Origin: Sphingomonadales bacterium
Lineage (GTDB): Bacteria; Pseudomonadota; Alphaproteobacteria; Sphingomonadales; Sphingomonadaceae
Length of the DNA stretch: 10,875 nt
Direction of reading: 5' to 3'
Assembly: GCA_025360285.1 (NCBI GenBank)
Contig: JANYCM010000322.1
Coordinates: forward strand, 1 to 10,875
Made by a program: the position numbers and the translations under genes. The notes below the pieces were generated by a model. That model was not told the origin of the DNA and made no database searches. It worked only from the letters and a program-made list of their open reading frames with translations. Shown here in pieces: positions 1 to 7,263 of this stretch (its first letter is position 1; every line of letters begins with the position of its first letter).

Positions 1-490
1 CGGGCTGGCCGCCGGCCTGTTTGCCGGGCGGCGCTATCACGGCGACCGGGTTGAAAATCCCGACTTCATCCTCAATCAGCCTGGCTTTCGCGGTGCGACG
101 ATCTTGCTGGCGGGCAATAATTTTGGCTGTGGGTCGAGCCGCGAACACGCTGTCTGGGCATTGGCCGAATATGGCATCCGGGCGGTGATCGCCCCGAGTT
201 TCAGTCCGATATTTGCCGGCAATGCCGTGCGCGGCGGGCTGTTGCCGCTGGCCCTGCCGGCCGATGCCATTGCAGCGCTGGCGACAATCGGCGCACCGAT
301 CGCCATCGATTTGCCGGCGCAGCTTGTGTCGGCAGGGGCGCTGACCTTTGACTTTGTTATTGATGGCGAGGCCAAGGCCATGCTGATCGGCGGTCTGGAT
401 GCAATCGACCTCACCTTGCAATCGGCCGGGCTGATTTCGGCCTGGACGGCGCGGAACCGAAAGGCGCGTCCCTGGGTTTACTTGGCGTAA
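1..490 (+). CDS. leuD: 3-isopropylmalate dehydratase small subunit, 5' partial
   Basis: This is the small subunit of the LeuCD isomerase, which with the [4Fe-4S]-bearing LeuC subunit interconverts 2- and 3-isopropylmalate in cytosolic leucine synthesis. The frame is open from base 2 and ends at TAA 488-490, giving 162 visible residues. Family members have about 200, so roughly 35-40 N-terminal residues lie outside the window. Visible family blocks are NPDFILNQP, then NNFGCGSSREHA (about bases 113-151), then GIRAVIAPSFSPIFAGNAVRGGLLPL. The GCGSSREHA loop is the family hallmark. Many relatives have Pro after HA; here it is Val (HAVWAL). leuC presumably lies upstream. sodB follows 35 bp later on the same strand. 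A sister enzyme acting on another 2-alkylmalate cannot be excluded without LeuC. Confidence 0.93.
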   Translation, partial: GLAAGLFAGRRYHGDRVENPDFILNQPGFRGATILLAGNNFGCGSSREHAVWALAEYGIRAVIAPSFSPIFAGNAVRGGLLPLALPADAIAALATIGAPIAIDLPAQLVSAGALTFDFVIDGEAKAMLIGGLDAIDLTLQSAGLISAWTARNRKARPWVYLA

Positions 491-508
491 CGCCGGACGG
501 ATCCGGCG
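491..508 (+). promoter_or_regulatory. Short GC hairpin between leuD and sodB
   Basis: CGCCGGA (491-497) and TCCGGCG (502-508) are a perfect 7-bp inverted repeat around a 4-base loop. It starts directly after the leuD stop and ends six bases before the sodB ribosome-binding site. No T-run follows, so it is a poor intrinsic terminator. It could stabilise an mRNA 3' end, tune expression between the two genes, or mean nothing. The structure is seen; the role is inferred. Confidence 0.4.
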
Positions 509-525
509 CGTAGTGGAGTAAAGCG

Positions 526-1179
526 ATGACCCTGGCCGTAAAGTCCCGACCACTGACCGCCGCCGACATTGGCGCATCGCCGCAGGTGCAACCGCCACTG
601 CCGTTCGCTGAAAATGCCCTAGAACCGGTGATTTCGGCGCGGACGATCGGCTTTCACTATGGCAAGCACCATAAGGGCTATGTCGACACATTGGCCAAGC
701 TGGTCGCCGGGACGCCGCTTGCCGGCGCCACCCTGGAAGATATAATTTTTGCCACCGCCGGCGATTCGGATGCCACGCCTATCTTCAACAATGCGGCGCA
801 ATGCTGGAACCATAATTTCTATTGGCACAGCCTGTCGCCCAAGGCGCAGGCGCCAGAGGCAGCGCTTGCTGCGGCGATCGATCGTGATTTTGGTTCACTG
901 GCGGCGATGCAAGCTGAACTTGCCAAGGTGACGGTTGCCCAATTCGGCACCGGCTGGGGCTGGCTGGTCGCTGAAGGCGAAACCTTGCGGGTGATCAGCA
1001 CCGGCGACGCCGATGTGCCCTTTACCAATGGTCAGCGGCCGTTGTTGACCATCGATGTCTGGGAACATGCCTATTACCTCGATTATCAGAACCGTCGGCC
1101 CGATCACGTCGACGCGTTGGTCAAAGGCCATCTCAATTGGGATTTCGCGGCGCGGAATTTTGCCGCCGCCAAGCCATGA
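526..1179 (+). CDS. sodB: Superoxide dismutase, Fe/Mn family (Fe-type)
   Basis: Dismutes superoxide to O2 and H2O2, probably in the cytosol because no signal peptide is seen. The 217 residues align across the Fe/Mn-SOD family. Expected metal ligands are all present: His44 (FHYGKHH), His96 (QCWNHNFYW), and Asp177 and His181 (DVWEHAYY). Gln92 in NNAAQ sits where iron enzymes carry their active-site Gln, so an Fe or cambialistic enzyme is likelier than a strict Mn one. ATG 526 is preceded by TGGAG (514-518) at good spacing. This start adds about 17 residues before the usual N-terminus. An in-frame GTG at 586 would give the canonical MQPPLPF start but has no visible ribosome-binding site. leuD lies 35 bp upstream, so co-transcription is possible. 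Confidence 0.95.
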   Translation: MTLAVKSRPLTAADIGASPQVQPPLPFAENALEPVISARTIGFHYGKHHKGYVDTLAKLVAGTPLAGATLEDIIFATAGDSDATPIFNNAAQCWNHNFYWHSLSPKAQAPEAALAAAIDRDFGSLAAMQAELAKVTVAQFGTGWGWLVAEGETLRVISTGDADVPFTNGQRPLLTIDVWEHAYYLDYQNRRPDHVDALVKGHLNWDFAARNFAAAKP

Positions 1180-1293
1180 TCATGCGGCCGATCGGTTGCG
1201 GCCCAATTATAAACTGTTGGTAACACCTCAGTCTGTAACGTGAAGTTCGCAATTCCGGCGCGACCTTGTCACAATTGCTCGCCATGACGCCCC

Positions 1294-1307
1294 GGCAATC
1301 CATTGCC
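1294..1307. promoter_or_regulatory. Inverted repeat next to receptor RBS
   Basis: GGCAAT (1294-1299) and ATTGCC (1302-1307) form a perfect inverted repeat with a 2-base centre. It directly abuts the AGGGAAG ribosome-binding site (1308-1314) of the receptor gene. It could be a repressor half-site pair or an RNA hairpin limiting ribosome access. The rest of the 143-bp gap (1180-1322) shows no convincing -35/-10 pair. It holds only a 5-bp GGCCG/CGGCC inverted repeat (1186-1203) just after the sodB stop. Confidence 0.3.
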
Positions 1308-1322
1308 AGGGAAGAACGATTC

Positions 1323-3578
1323 ATGCGCCGCACGATCCGCAGTTTTGCACTCGCCGCCACGGCCCTGGCTTCGGGCATGGGCGCTATCACCGCGCATGCT
1401 GCCGAAGCGGTGGCGGCAGCCGCGAGCGAGGATACCGAAATTATCGTCTATGGCCGCGGCGAAACGCGCTCGGTGGCGCAGGTCGGTGTCGAAGACCTGC
1501 GCCTGACGGCGCCGGGTAGCAGCCCGTTCAAGGCGATCGAAAAACTGCCGGGCGTCAATTTCCAATCGGCCGATCCTTTTGGTGTCTATGAATGGTCGAC
1601 GCGAATTTCGCTGCGGGGTTTCAACCAGAACCAGTTGGGCTTTACGCTTGACGGCGTCCCGCTCGGCGACATGAGCTATGGCAATACCAACGGCCTGCAC
1701 ATCAGCCGGGCGATCATCAGCGACAATATCGGTCTGGTTCGCGTCAGCCAGGGCGCCGGTGCGCTGGGCACCGCCAGCACGTCGAACCTGGGCGGCACGA
1801 TCGAATTCACCTCGCGTGCGCCCTCCGACAAATTCGCGGTGGCGGGCAATCTGACCTATGGCTCGGCCGATACGCTGCGCGGCTATGCCCGGATCGATTC
1901 GGGTGATCTTGGTGGCTTTCGCGGCGCCATTTCCTACGCCTATCTCGATGCCGGCAAATGGAAGGGCACCGGCGCGCAGCGTTCGCATCAGGTCAATGCC
2001 AGCGGCGCGATCGATCTTGGCGCGAATGCCAAGCTGACGGGTTTCGTCGATTTTACCGATCGCAAGGAAAATGACTATCAGGACCTCTCGCTCGAAATGA
2101 TCGGGCGGCTGGGCTATGATTGGGACAATATTTCCAACAACTTCACCCTCGCCAAGCAGGTTGCCCAGATTTATCAGAGCGGCAGCAACGCCTATCCGGC
2201 GCCGATCAAGACGGTCGATGATGCCTATTATGACGCCGGCGGCCTGCGCCGTGACTGGCTGACCGGCATGAAGGTCGAAGGCCAGCTGGCCAAGGGTGTC
2301 ACCGCCAGCCTGCAAGGCTATTATCACAACAATAAGGGCCAGGGTTCGTGGTTCACGCCCTATGTGCCGACATCGGCGACCGACCCGATTTCGTTCCGCA
2401 CTACCGAATATGGCATTGAACGCTATGGCCTGCTCGGCAATGTAACCGCCGAGATTGACCGTAACACGATTGCCGCCAATTTTTGGTATGAAAACAATGA
2501 TTTCAACCAGGCGCGGCGCTTTTATGCAGTGACCGGTTCAACCGTGCCGAACACAACGGCGCTGACCTATCAGACCAATCCCTTTTATACCCAGTGGTAC
2601 AACGCCTATAATACAAAGACCTATCAGGTCTCGTTGCAGGACACATTTCATCTGAACGATCAATTCTCGGTCACCGCCGGTTTCAAGGGCAATTCGGTTG
2701 AGCTGGCGGCGACGCAATTGGTCCCGAACAGCCTGGCCGCCGGCCAGATCAAGAACCGTAACTGGTTCCAGCCGCAGGTCGGTGCGCTGTACAAGATTGA
2801 CGATCGCAATGAAGTCTATGTCAACTATACCGAAAATCAGCGGGCTTTTACGGCCGCCGCGACGAGCGGTCCGTTCGCCACGACCCAGGCCGGCTTTGAT
2901 GCCATTCGTGGCCAGTTGAAGCCTGAAACGTCAAAGACCGTCGAAGGCGGCTATCGCTTTGGCGCCGAAGGGCTGCGCGGCGTCGTGTCAGTCTATTATG
3001 TCGATTTCTCCAACCGCATTCTCGCCACCACAACGGGCGCCGGCATCGTCGGCAACCCCGTCGTTCTTGCCAATGTCGGTTCGGTGCGTTCGGTTGGTGT
3101 GGAAGCCGGGCTGACCTGGAAAATCATCCGGCCCGTCACCTTGACGGCCAGCTACGCCTATAATGATTCAACTTATCGCAACAATGTCGTCAACGCGCTT
3201 GGAGTGGTCACCCAGGCGATCCAGGGCAAGACGGTCGTCGACAGCCCCAACCATATCGCCAATGTTGAACTGGCCTATGACCAGAACGGCTTTTATGCCC
3301 GTGCCAACGCCAATTATATGTCGAAGCGCTATTTCACCTATTCGAACGATCAGTCGGTGCCGGGGCGGGTGCTGGTTGATGGCAAGATCGGCTATCGTTT
3401 CACCAGCGACAATCGCCTGATGAATGGCCTGGGCATCGAGGCGTCGGTCACCAATTTGTTCGACAAGCGCTATGTCTCGACAATCGGTTCCAATGGCTAT
3501 GGCTTTGCCGGCGATAACCAGACCCTGCTGGCCGGGCCGCCGCGCCAGGGCTTTGTGACGGTGCGCAAGGATTTCTGA
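1323..3578 (+). CDS. TonB-dependent outer-membrane receptor
   Basis: An outer-membrane beta-barrel that imports a scarce ligand using energy from TonB-ExbBD. ATG 1323 is chosen because AGGGAAG (1308-1314) precedes it and a signal peptide starts there: MRRTIRSF, a hydrophobic stretch, then likely cleavage near TAHA-A at residue 26. A TTG at 1266 would extend the frame but spoil the signal peptide. The protein has 751 residues. A TonB-box-like EIIVYGR lies at about 39-45. The plug spans about 48-165, with ISLRGF, LDGVPLGD and the block ending NLGGTIEFTS. The barrel fills the rest and ends RKDF, with the terminal Phe typical of outer-membrane proteins. The ligand is unknown: neither a riboswitch nor a siderophore or vitamin gene lies nearby. 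The gene is flanked by sodB and a convergent lyase gene, so the context gives no clear substrate. Confidence 0.93.
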   Translation: MRRTIRSFALAATALASGMGAITAHAAEAVAAAASEDTEIIVYGRGETRSVAQVGVEDLRLTAPGSSPFKAIEKLPGVNFQSADPFGVYEWSTRISLRGFNQNQLGFTLDGVPLGDMSYGNTNGLHISRAIISDNIGLVRVSQGAGALGTASTSNLGGTIEFTSRAPSDKFAVAGNLTYGSADTLRGYARIDSGDLGGFRGAISYAYLDAGKWKGTGAQRSHQVNASGAIDLGANAKLTGFVDFTDRKENDYQDLSLEMIGRLGYDWDNISNNFTLAKQVAQIYQSGSNAYPAPIKTVDDAYYDAGGLRRDWLTGMKVEGQLAKGVTASLQGYYHNNKGQGSWFTPYVPTSATDPISFRTTEYGIERYGLLGNVTAEIDRNTIAANFWYENNDFNQARRFYAVTGSTVPNTTALTYQTNPFYTQWYNAYNTKTYQVSLQDTFHLNDQFSVTAGFKGNSVELAATQLVPNSLAAGQIKNRNWFQPQVGALYKIDDRNEVYVNYTENQRAFTAAATSGPFATTQAGFDAIRGQLKPETSKTVEGGYRFGAEGLRGVVSVYYVDFSNRILATTTGAGIVGNPVVLANVGSVRSVGVEAGLTWKIIRPVTLTASYAYNDSTYRNNVVNALGVVTQAIQGKTVVDSPNHIANVELAYDQNGFYARANANYMSKRYFTYSNDQSVPGRVLVDGKIGYRFTSDNRLMNGLGIEASVTNLFDKRYVSTIGSNGYGFAGDNQTLLAGPPRQGFVTVRKDF

Positions 3579-3586
3579 GGGTAATG

Positions 3587-3614
3587 CCGCGCCGCCGGTC
3601 AGGCGGCGGCGCGG
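3587..3614. terminator. Possible bidirectional terminator hairpin
   Basis: CCGCGCCGCC (3587-3596) and GGCGGCGCGG (3605-3614) form a perfect 10-bp GC stem with an 8-base loop. It lies between two convergent genes and includes the last codons and stop of the lyase gene. Neither side has a T-run, so intrinsic termination is uncertain. Part of the symmetry may come from the GCC-rich Ala codons of the lyase C-terminus. Confidence 0.4.
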
Positions 3615-4531
3615 AAGCCCAGCGGCAACCCGGCATCCGGCGTGAAGCCATAGAGCGGTTCGCTGGGCAGGGCCGCGCGCAGAATGTCCCGCACTGGCAG
3701 CAATTTTTCGAGATCGATGCCGGTATCAAGGCCCATCGCCTCCAGCATGAAAACCAGATCCTCCGTTACGATATTGCCGCTGGCACCGGGCGCGAAGGGG
3801 CAGCCGCCGAGACCGCCCAGCGAACTGTCAAAGGTCGTGATGCCGGCTTCAAGCCCGGCAATGACATTTGCAAGGCCAAGCCCGCGGGTATTGTGCAGGT
3901 GCAGCCCGGTCAATTTGTCATTGCCGATAGCGCCGCGAACCGCCGTGACAAGCTGGCGCACTTGGGCCGGATTGGCATAGCCCGTGGTGTCGGACAGACC
4001 GACTTCGTCGCAGCCCGCCGCCATCAGGGCTTCGGCCAATTCGACTACCTTGGCCTGGGTAACAATCCCCTCGATCGTGCAGCCAAAGGCTGTAGAGACA
4101 CTGCCTTCGAAATGCGGCCGGCTGGCTGGCGGGCAGGCCTCTACCATTGCCGCGATGGCGCGGGCTTCCTCCAGCACCTGGGCATGGGTGCGGCGCAGAT
4201 TCTTCAGGCTATGCGTCTCGCTCGCCGACAAGGGCAGGGTGAGTTTATGGGCACCGGCGGCAATCGCCGCTTTGGCGCCGCGGGCGTTGGGTACCAGTAC
4301 CGCCACGGTAAGGCCTGGGTGGCGCCGGGCATGGGCGACGACGGCCGCCGTATCGGCGAGTTGCGGCAGCAACGTGGCGGGGACGAAGCTGCCCACTTCG
4401 ATCTCCCGTACCCCGGCGGCGACTTCGGCGTCGATCCATGCGCATTTCGCCGCCAGCGGCATGATCGGATCGATCGATTGTAGGCCATCGCGCGGCCCCA
4501 CTTCACTGATCAGAATATCAATTGCGGACAC
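3599..4531 (-). CDS. Hydroxymethylglutaryl-CoA lyase family protein
   Basis: Expected to cleave a 3-hydroxy-3-methylacyl-CoA, classically HMG-CoA to acetyl-CoA and acetoacetate, in the cytosol at the end of leucine or isoprenoid breakdown. The 310 residues form a DRE-TIM barrel. Visible family residues are Arg14-Asp15 in EVGPRDGLQ, Glu45 in EIEVGSF, Asp181 in LSDTTGY, the metal-site His211 and His213 in HLHNTRG, and catalytic Cys244 in GLGGCPFAPG. Asn253 lies in the following GASGN. This set matches human HMGCL and bacterial MvaB. The start is GTG at 4531-4529, supported by AGGAG (4543-4539) seven bases upstream. It diverges from a class III CoA-transferase gene across 77 bp, which suggests a shared pathway. 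Alternative substrates such as citramalyl-CoA-like esters remain possible. Confidence 0.9.
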   Translation of the reverse strand: MSAIDILISEVGPRDGLQSIDPIMPLAAKCAWIDAEVAAGVREIEVGSFVPATLLPQLADTAAVVAHARRHPGLTVAVLVPNARGAKAAIAAGAHKLTLPLSASETHSLKNLRRTHAQVLEEARAIAAMVEACPPASRPHFEGSVSTAFGCTIEGIVTQAKVVELAEALMAAGCDEVGLSDTTGYANPAQVRQLVTAVRGAIGNDKLTGLHLHNTRGLGLANVIAGLEAGITTFDSSLGGLGGCPFAPGASGNIVTEDLVFMLEAMGLDTGIDLEKLLPVRDILRAALPSEPLYGFTPDAGLPLGFRAAA

Positions 4532-4548
4532 CGGCTTGCTCCTGGAAT

Positions 4549-4558
4549 TGTCCGGACA
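4549..4558. promoter_or_regulatory. Palindrome TGTCCGGACA in divergent promoter region
   Basis: A perfect 10-bp palindrome lies between the divergent lyase and CoA-transferase starts, 17 bp from the lyase start codon and 50 bp from the transferase start codon. It overlaps the candidate -10/+1 zone of the lyase promoter. That placement suits a repressor or dual operator. No regulator gene is visible in the window, so its binding protein is unknown. Confidence 0.4.
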
Positions 4559-4586
4559 TATGCACTGCGCCTTGTCGCCATATCAA
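4557..4586 (-). promoter_or_regulatory. Candidate promoter for the lyase gene
   Basis: Reading the - strand, TTGATA (4586-4581) matches the -35 consensus at five of six bases. CATATG (4562-4557) follows after 18 bp as a weak -10 with three of six matches. Transcription would start near 4549, inside the palindrome. The -10 is poor, so this is only a suggestion. No comparable + strand promoter for the transferase gene is clear. Confidence 0.25.
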
Positions 4587-4608
4587 GGCATAGCGGAGCA
4601 GGATTGCC

Positions 4609-5784
4609 ATGTTGCCATTGGCCGGGATCAAGATTGTTGAATTTACCCATATGGTCATGGGGCCGGCGGTGGGCGCGATCCTGGTGGAATTGGGGGCCGA
4701 GGTCATCAAGGTCGAAGCGATCGGCGGCGATGCCACTAGGCGTTTGCTGGGTTCAGGGGCCGGCTATTTCCCGATGTACAATCGCGGCAAAGCGAGCATC
4801 TGCATCGATTTGAAGCACCCTGACGGGGTTGCGGTAGCGAAGCGCCTGGCGGCAAGCGCCGATATTGTCGTCGAAAATTTCCGTCCCGGCGCGATGGACC
4901 GGCTCGGGCTGGGTTACGATGCGCTGCGGGCTGAAAATCCCCGCCTCATCTATTGTTCGGAAAAAGGTTTCCTGCCCGGCCCTTACGAGGAGCGCACGGC
5001 GCTTGATGAAGTGGCGCAGATGATGGGCGGGCTAGCCTATATGACCGGGCCGCCGGGGCGGCCGCTGCGCGCCGGGGCATCGGTGATCGATGTTGCCGGC
5101 GGCATGTTCGGGGTCATCGGCGTGCTGGCGGCACTGGAGGCGCGGCACCGCACGGGGGTGGGCATGCATGTGCAGAGCGCGTTGTTCGAAACCACTGCCT
5201 ATCTCGTCGGCCAGCATATGGCGCAAAAGGCGGCGACGGGCGCGGCGGCGGCGCCGATGCCGGCCCGCGTGTCGGCCTGGGCAATCTATGACGTGTTCGA
5301 AACCGCCGATGCCGACCAGATTTTCATTGGTGTAGTGTCGGATTCGCAGTGGCAAAGCTTTTGCGCGTTGTTCGGCCTCGATGATCTGTGGGCCGATACG
5401 GAATTGCGCGCCAACAACGCCAGGGTGCGGGCGCGCGACACGTTGATGCCGCGGGTGCGGGCCGAACTGCAGCGCTACACCAAGGCCGACTTGATCGCCC
5501 GCCTCGATGGCTCCGGCCTGCCGTTCGCGCCGATCGGCCGGCCCGAAGATCTGTTCGACGATCCGCATTTGCTCGCCGGGCAGGGGCTGGCGCCCGTAAC
5601 GCTTGTCGATGGCACGCAGACGCTGCTGCCGGTGCTGCCGATCGCGCTTGATGGCGAGCGGCTTGGCGGCGGCGGCCTGGCGGCGCCGGGGGCAGACACG
5701 GCGGCGGTGCTGACGGGCCTGGGGTATGACGCCGCTGCCATCACGGCGCTGGTGGCGGCTGGCGCGGTTCAGGCCGCGGTCTGA
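4609..5784 (+). CDS. Class III acyl-CoA transferase (CaiB/BaiF family)
   Basis: Transfers CoA between an acyl-CoA donor and a carboxylic acid through an enzyme-bound aspartyl intermediate, in the cytosol. ATG 4609 has purine-rich GGAG and AGGA just upstream (4595-4603). The length of 391 residues is usual for the family. Visible blocks are GPAVGAILVELGAEVIKVEA (about 18-37), NRGKASICIDL (58-68) and ADIVVENFRPG (84-94). Asp161 in SVIDVAGG fits the conserved nucleophile position. The C-terminal block is GLPFAPIGRPEDLFDDPHL (303-321). The divergent HMG-CoA-lyase neighbour suggests that the transferase activates a branched hydroxy acid or dicarboxylate which the lyase then splits. Human SUGCT, a class III succinate:hydroxymethylglutarate CoA-transferase, is the closest known logic. 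Substrates in this family cannot be read from sequence. It converges on the serine hydrolase gene with only 6 bp between stop codons. Confidence 0.9.
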   Translation: MLPLAGIKIVEFTHMVMGPAVGAILVELGAEVIKVEAIGGDATRRLLGSGAGYFPMYNRGKASICIDLKHPDGVAVAKRLAASADIVVENFRPGAMDRLGLGYDALRAENPRLIYCSEKGFLPGPYEERTALDEVAQMMGGLAYMTGPPGRPLRAGASVIDVAGGMFGVIGVLAALEARHRTGVGMHVQSALFETTAYLVGQHMAQKAATGAAAAPMPARVSAWAIYDVFETADADQIFIGVVSDSQWQSFCALFGLDDLWADTELRANNARVRARDTLMPRVRAELQRYTKADLIARLDGSGLPFAPIGRPEDLFDDPHLLAGQGLAPVTLVDGTQTLLPVLPIALDGERLGGGGLAAPGADTAAVLTGLGYDAAAITALVAAGAVQAAV

Positions 5785-5785
5785 C

Positions 5786-5827
5786 CGGCATCACGGCAAG
5801 CGCTGCGCCGGCATTTGTGATGTGCCG
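5786..5827. terminator. Imperfect hairpin at convergent gene ends
   Basis: CGGCATCAC (5786-5794) pairs with GTGATG (5817-5822) and CCG (5825-5827) across a 2-base bulge, closing a 22-base GC-rich loop. It starts in the 6-bp gap between the transferase and serine hydrolase stops and runs into the hydrolase 3' end. A two-way transcription stop is plausible, but there is no T-run and the structure is imperfect. Confidence 0.25.
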
Positions 5828-7263
5828 ACCATTGCCACCATCCCGGTGACCTTGCCGCTGGCATCGCTGGCGAACCGCACACTGATATTGTCATCGCGCC
5901 AGAAGAAACTGTCCGGCCCGTCGGCGCTGATCGCCGCCGGCGGCCGCCCCGGCAGGGCCGCGACGAGATGGTCGCCGTCGCGCGTGAAGGTGACCACGGC
6001 GCCCGCCGCAATGCGATATTGCCCGACGAAGCGGTTAAGCACGGCCGGGTTCAACGTGACGGCAGTGCGCTGCAAGGGCTTGAAATCCGGCCAATTATAA
6101 GTCGCGGCGATGGTGCGGACGACAGCGTTCATCACCTCGGCTCCGCGATCGCCATTGGTCATTACAATCACCCCATCGCCGTGCTCATAGGCCAGCATGA
6201 TGCAGCGATAGCCCTCGTTACCGCCGGTGTGCGAGAACCAGCGATGGTCCGCGCTGCCGCCGACGGCGATGCCCAGGCCCCAGTCACCCTTGCCGCCCGG
6301 TGCCAGCATGGCCTTGGCGGTGGCGGCGGGCATCAGGCCGCCCGGCCGGCCGGCCAGCGCGGCCTGCAAGGCGATGGCGTAGCGAGCGAGGTCGGCCGGG
6401 GTCGTCCACAGTCCGGCGGCGAGCAGCTCTGGGTAGGTGTGCGGCCCGCCTGGCAGCGGCGACCCCTTGTCATCATGTGCCAGCGCGGCGTTGGCCAGCA
6501 TCGCTGGCGTCGCCGGCTGGGTGTAACTGCTGTGGACCATGCCGGCAGGCTTCAGCACCTCGGCGGCGAGCAGGGCGGGCACCGGCTGGTGCGTCACATC
6601 GGCGAGCAGTTGTTGCAGGATGACAAAGCCGCCGCCCGAATAGGCCCAGGCGGTTCCGGGCACGGTCTCCACCTTGATGGCGTCGGAATTGGCCGGTTTT
6701 TCGCCCTTCAGGATCTGCATCAGCGTCGGCACCGGCGCGCCACCGGCATAGCCGGCAAAGCCATGGACATTGGTACCGGCGGTATGGCTGAGCAGGCGGC
6801 GGATGGTCACCGGCTTGTCGGCCGTCAATGGGCTGACGGGAAGTTGCCAGCTTTTCAGATAGTTATTGACAGGTCGGTCGAGATCGAGCCGGCCCGCCGC
6901 CACCAGCCGCATCACGGCACCGGCAGCAACGGCCTTGCTGATCGATGCCGCCTGGAACAGCGTGTCGGTATCGACCGGCCGGCCGCCGGGGGTGACGCTG
7001 CCATAGCCCCTGGCCCAGGCGATCCTGCCATCCCGGATAACGGCGATGCCGACGCCGGGGACGCCCAGTGTTTTCAGGCGCTCGGCCAGGCTGGTCACGG
7101 CGACTGGTTCGCCGGTGACGATCACAGCCGGAACGATGGCGGTTTCGATGGCGTTTTCGGCGGCGGCGATGGCCGGGTCCGGGGCGGCGCGGGCTGGTGT
7201 CGCCAGCAGCAGCAGGATCGCCGCGGTCCAGCCCCACCGGGCGTGCTGTTGGTTGGCGGTCAT
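5791..7263 (-). CDS. Exported beta-lactamase-fold serine hydrolase
   Basis: Member of the beta-lactamase / penicillin-binding / family VIII esterase superfamily (Pfam Beta-lactamase type) with 490 residues. ATG 7263 is chosen because a GAAAGG site (7275-7270) precedes it and a clean signal peptide follows: a hydrophobic core at about 12-21, then ATPARA-A near residue 26. An in-frame ATG at 7293 lacks a good ribosome-binding site. Visible active-site motifs are Ser107-Ile-Ser-Lys110 (SxxK), Tyr208-Ser-Gly (the YxN-equivalent position) and His345-Thr-Gly-Gly (KTG equivalent). The catalytic domain ends near residue 390. The last 100 residues (VGQYRI onward) resemble the small beta-rich C-terminal domain often attached to these enzymes. 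Activity could be esterase, peptidase or amidase; true beta-lactamase action is not implied. It probably acts in the periplasm. It diverges from the monooxygenase gene. Confidence 0.9.
   Translation of the reverse strand: MTANQQHARWGWTAAILLLLATPARAAPDPAIAAAENAIETAIVPAVIVTGEPVAVTSLAERLKTLGVPGVGIAVIRDGRIAWARGYGSVTPGGRPVDTDTLFQAASISKAVAAGAVMRLVAAGRLDLDRPVNNYLKSWQLPVSPLTADKPVTIRRLLSHTAGTNVHGFAGYAGGAPVPTLMQILKGEKPANSDAIKVETVPGTAWAYSGGGFVILQQLLADVTHQPVPALLAAEVLKPAGMVHSSYTQPATPAMLANAALAHDDKGSPLPGGPHTYPELLAAGLWTTPADLARYAIALQAALAGRPGGLMPAATAKAMLAPGGKGDWGLGIAVGGSADHRWFSHTGGNEGYRCIMLAYEHGDGVIVMTNGDRGAEVMNAVVRTIAATYNWPDFKPLQRTAVTLNPAVLNRFVGQYRIAAGAVVTFTRDGDHLVAALPGRPPAAISADGPDSFFWRDDNISVRFASDASGKVTGMVAMVGTSQMPAQRLP

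Noticed and set aside
1186..1203. GGCCG/CGGCC inverted repeat after sodB as a terminator
   Set aside because: The stem is just 5 bp with an 8-base loop and no T-run follows.
1196..1213. TTGCGG and TATAAA after sodB as a receptor promoter
   Set aside because: Only 6 bp separate the two elements, far from the roughly 17 bp required.
1269..2327. A 352-codon - strand frame opposite the receptor gene
   Set aside because: The + strand receptor is certain and the antisense residues match no family.
3584..4640. Two long + strand frames (299 and 218 codons) opposite the lyase gene
   Set aside because: The - strand lyase has complete catalytic motifs and a good ribosome-binding site. The + strand frames are its shadows.
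6631..6642. Tyr-Ser-Gly instead of Tyr-x-Asn in the serine hydrolase
   Set aside because: YSGGG-type motifs are, from general knowledge, a common variant in this superfamily, so it is not a broken active site.
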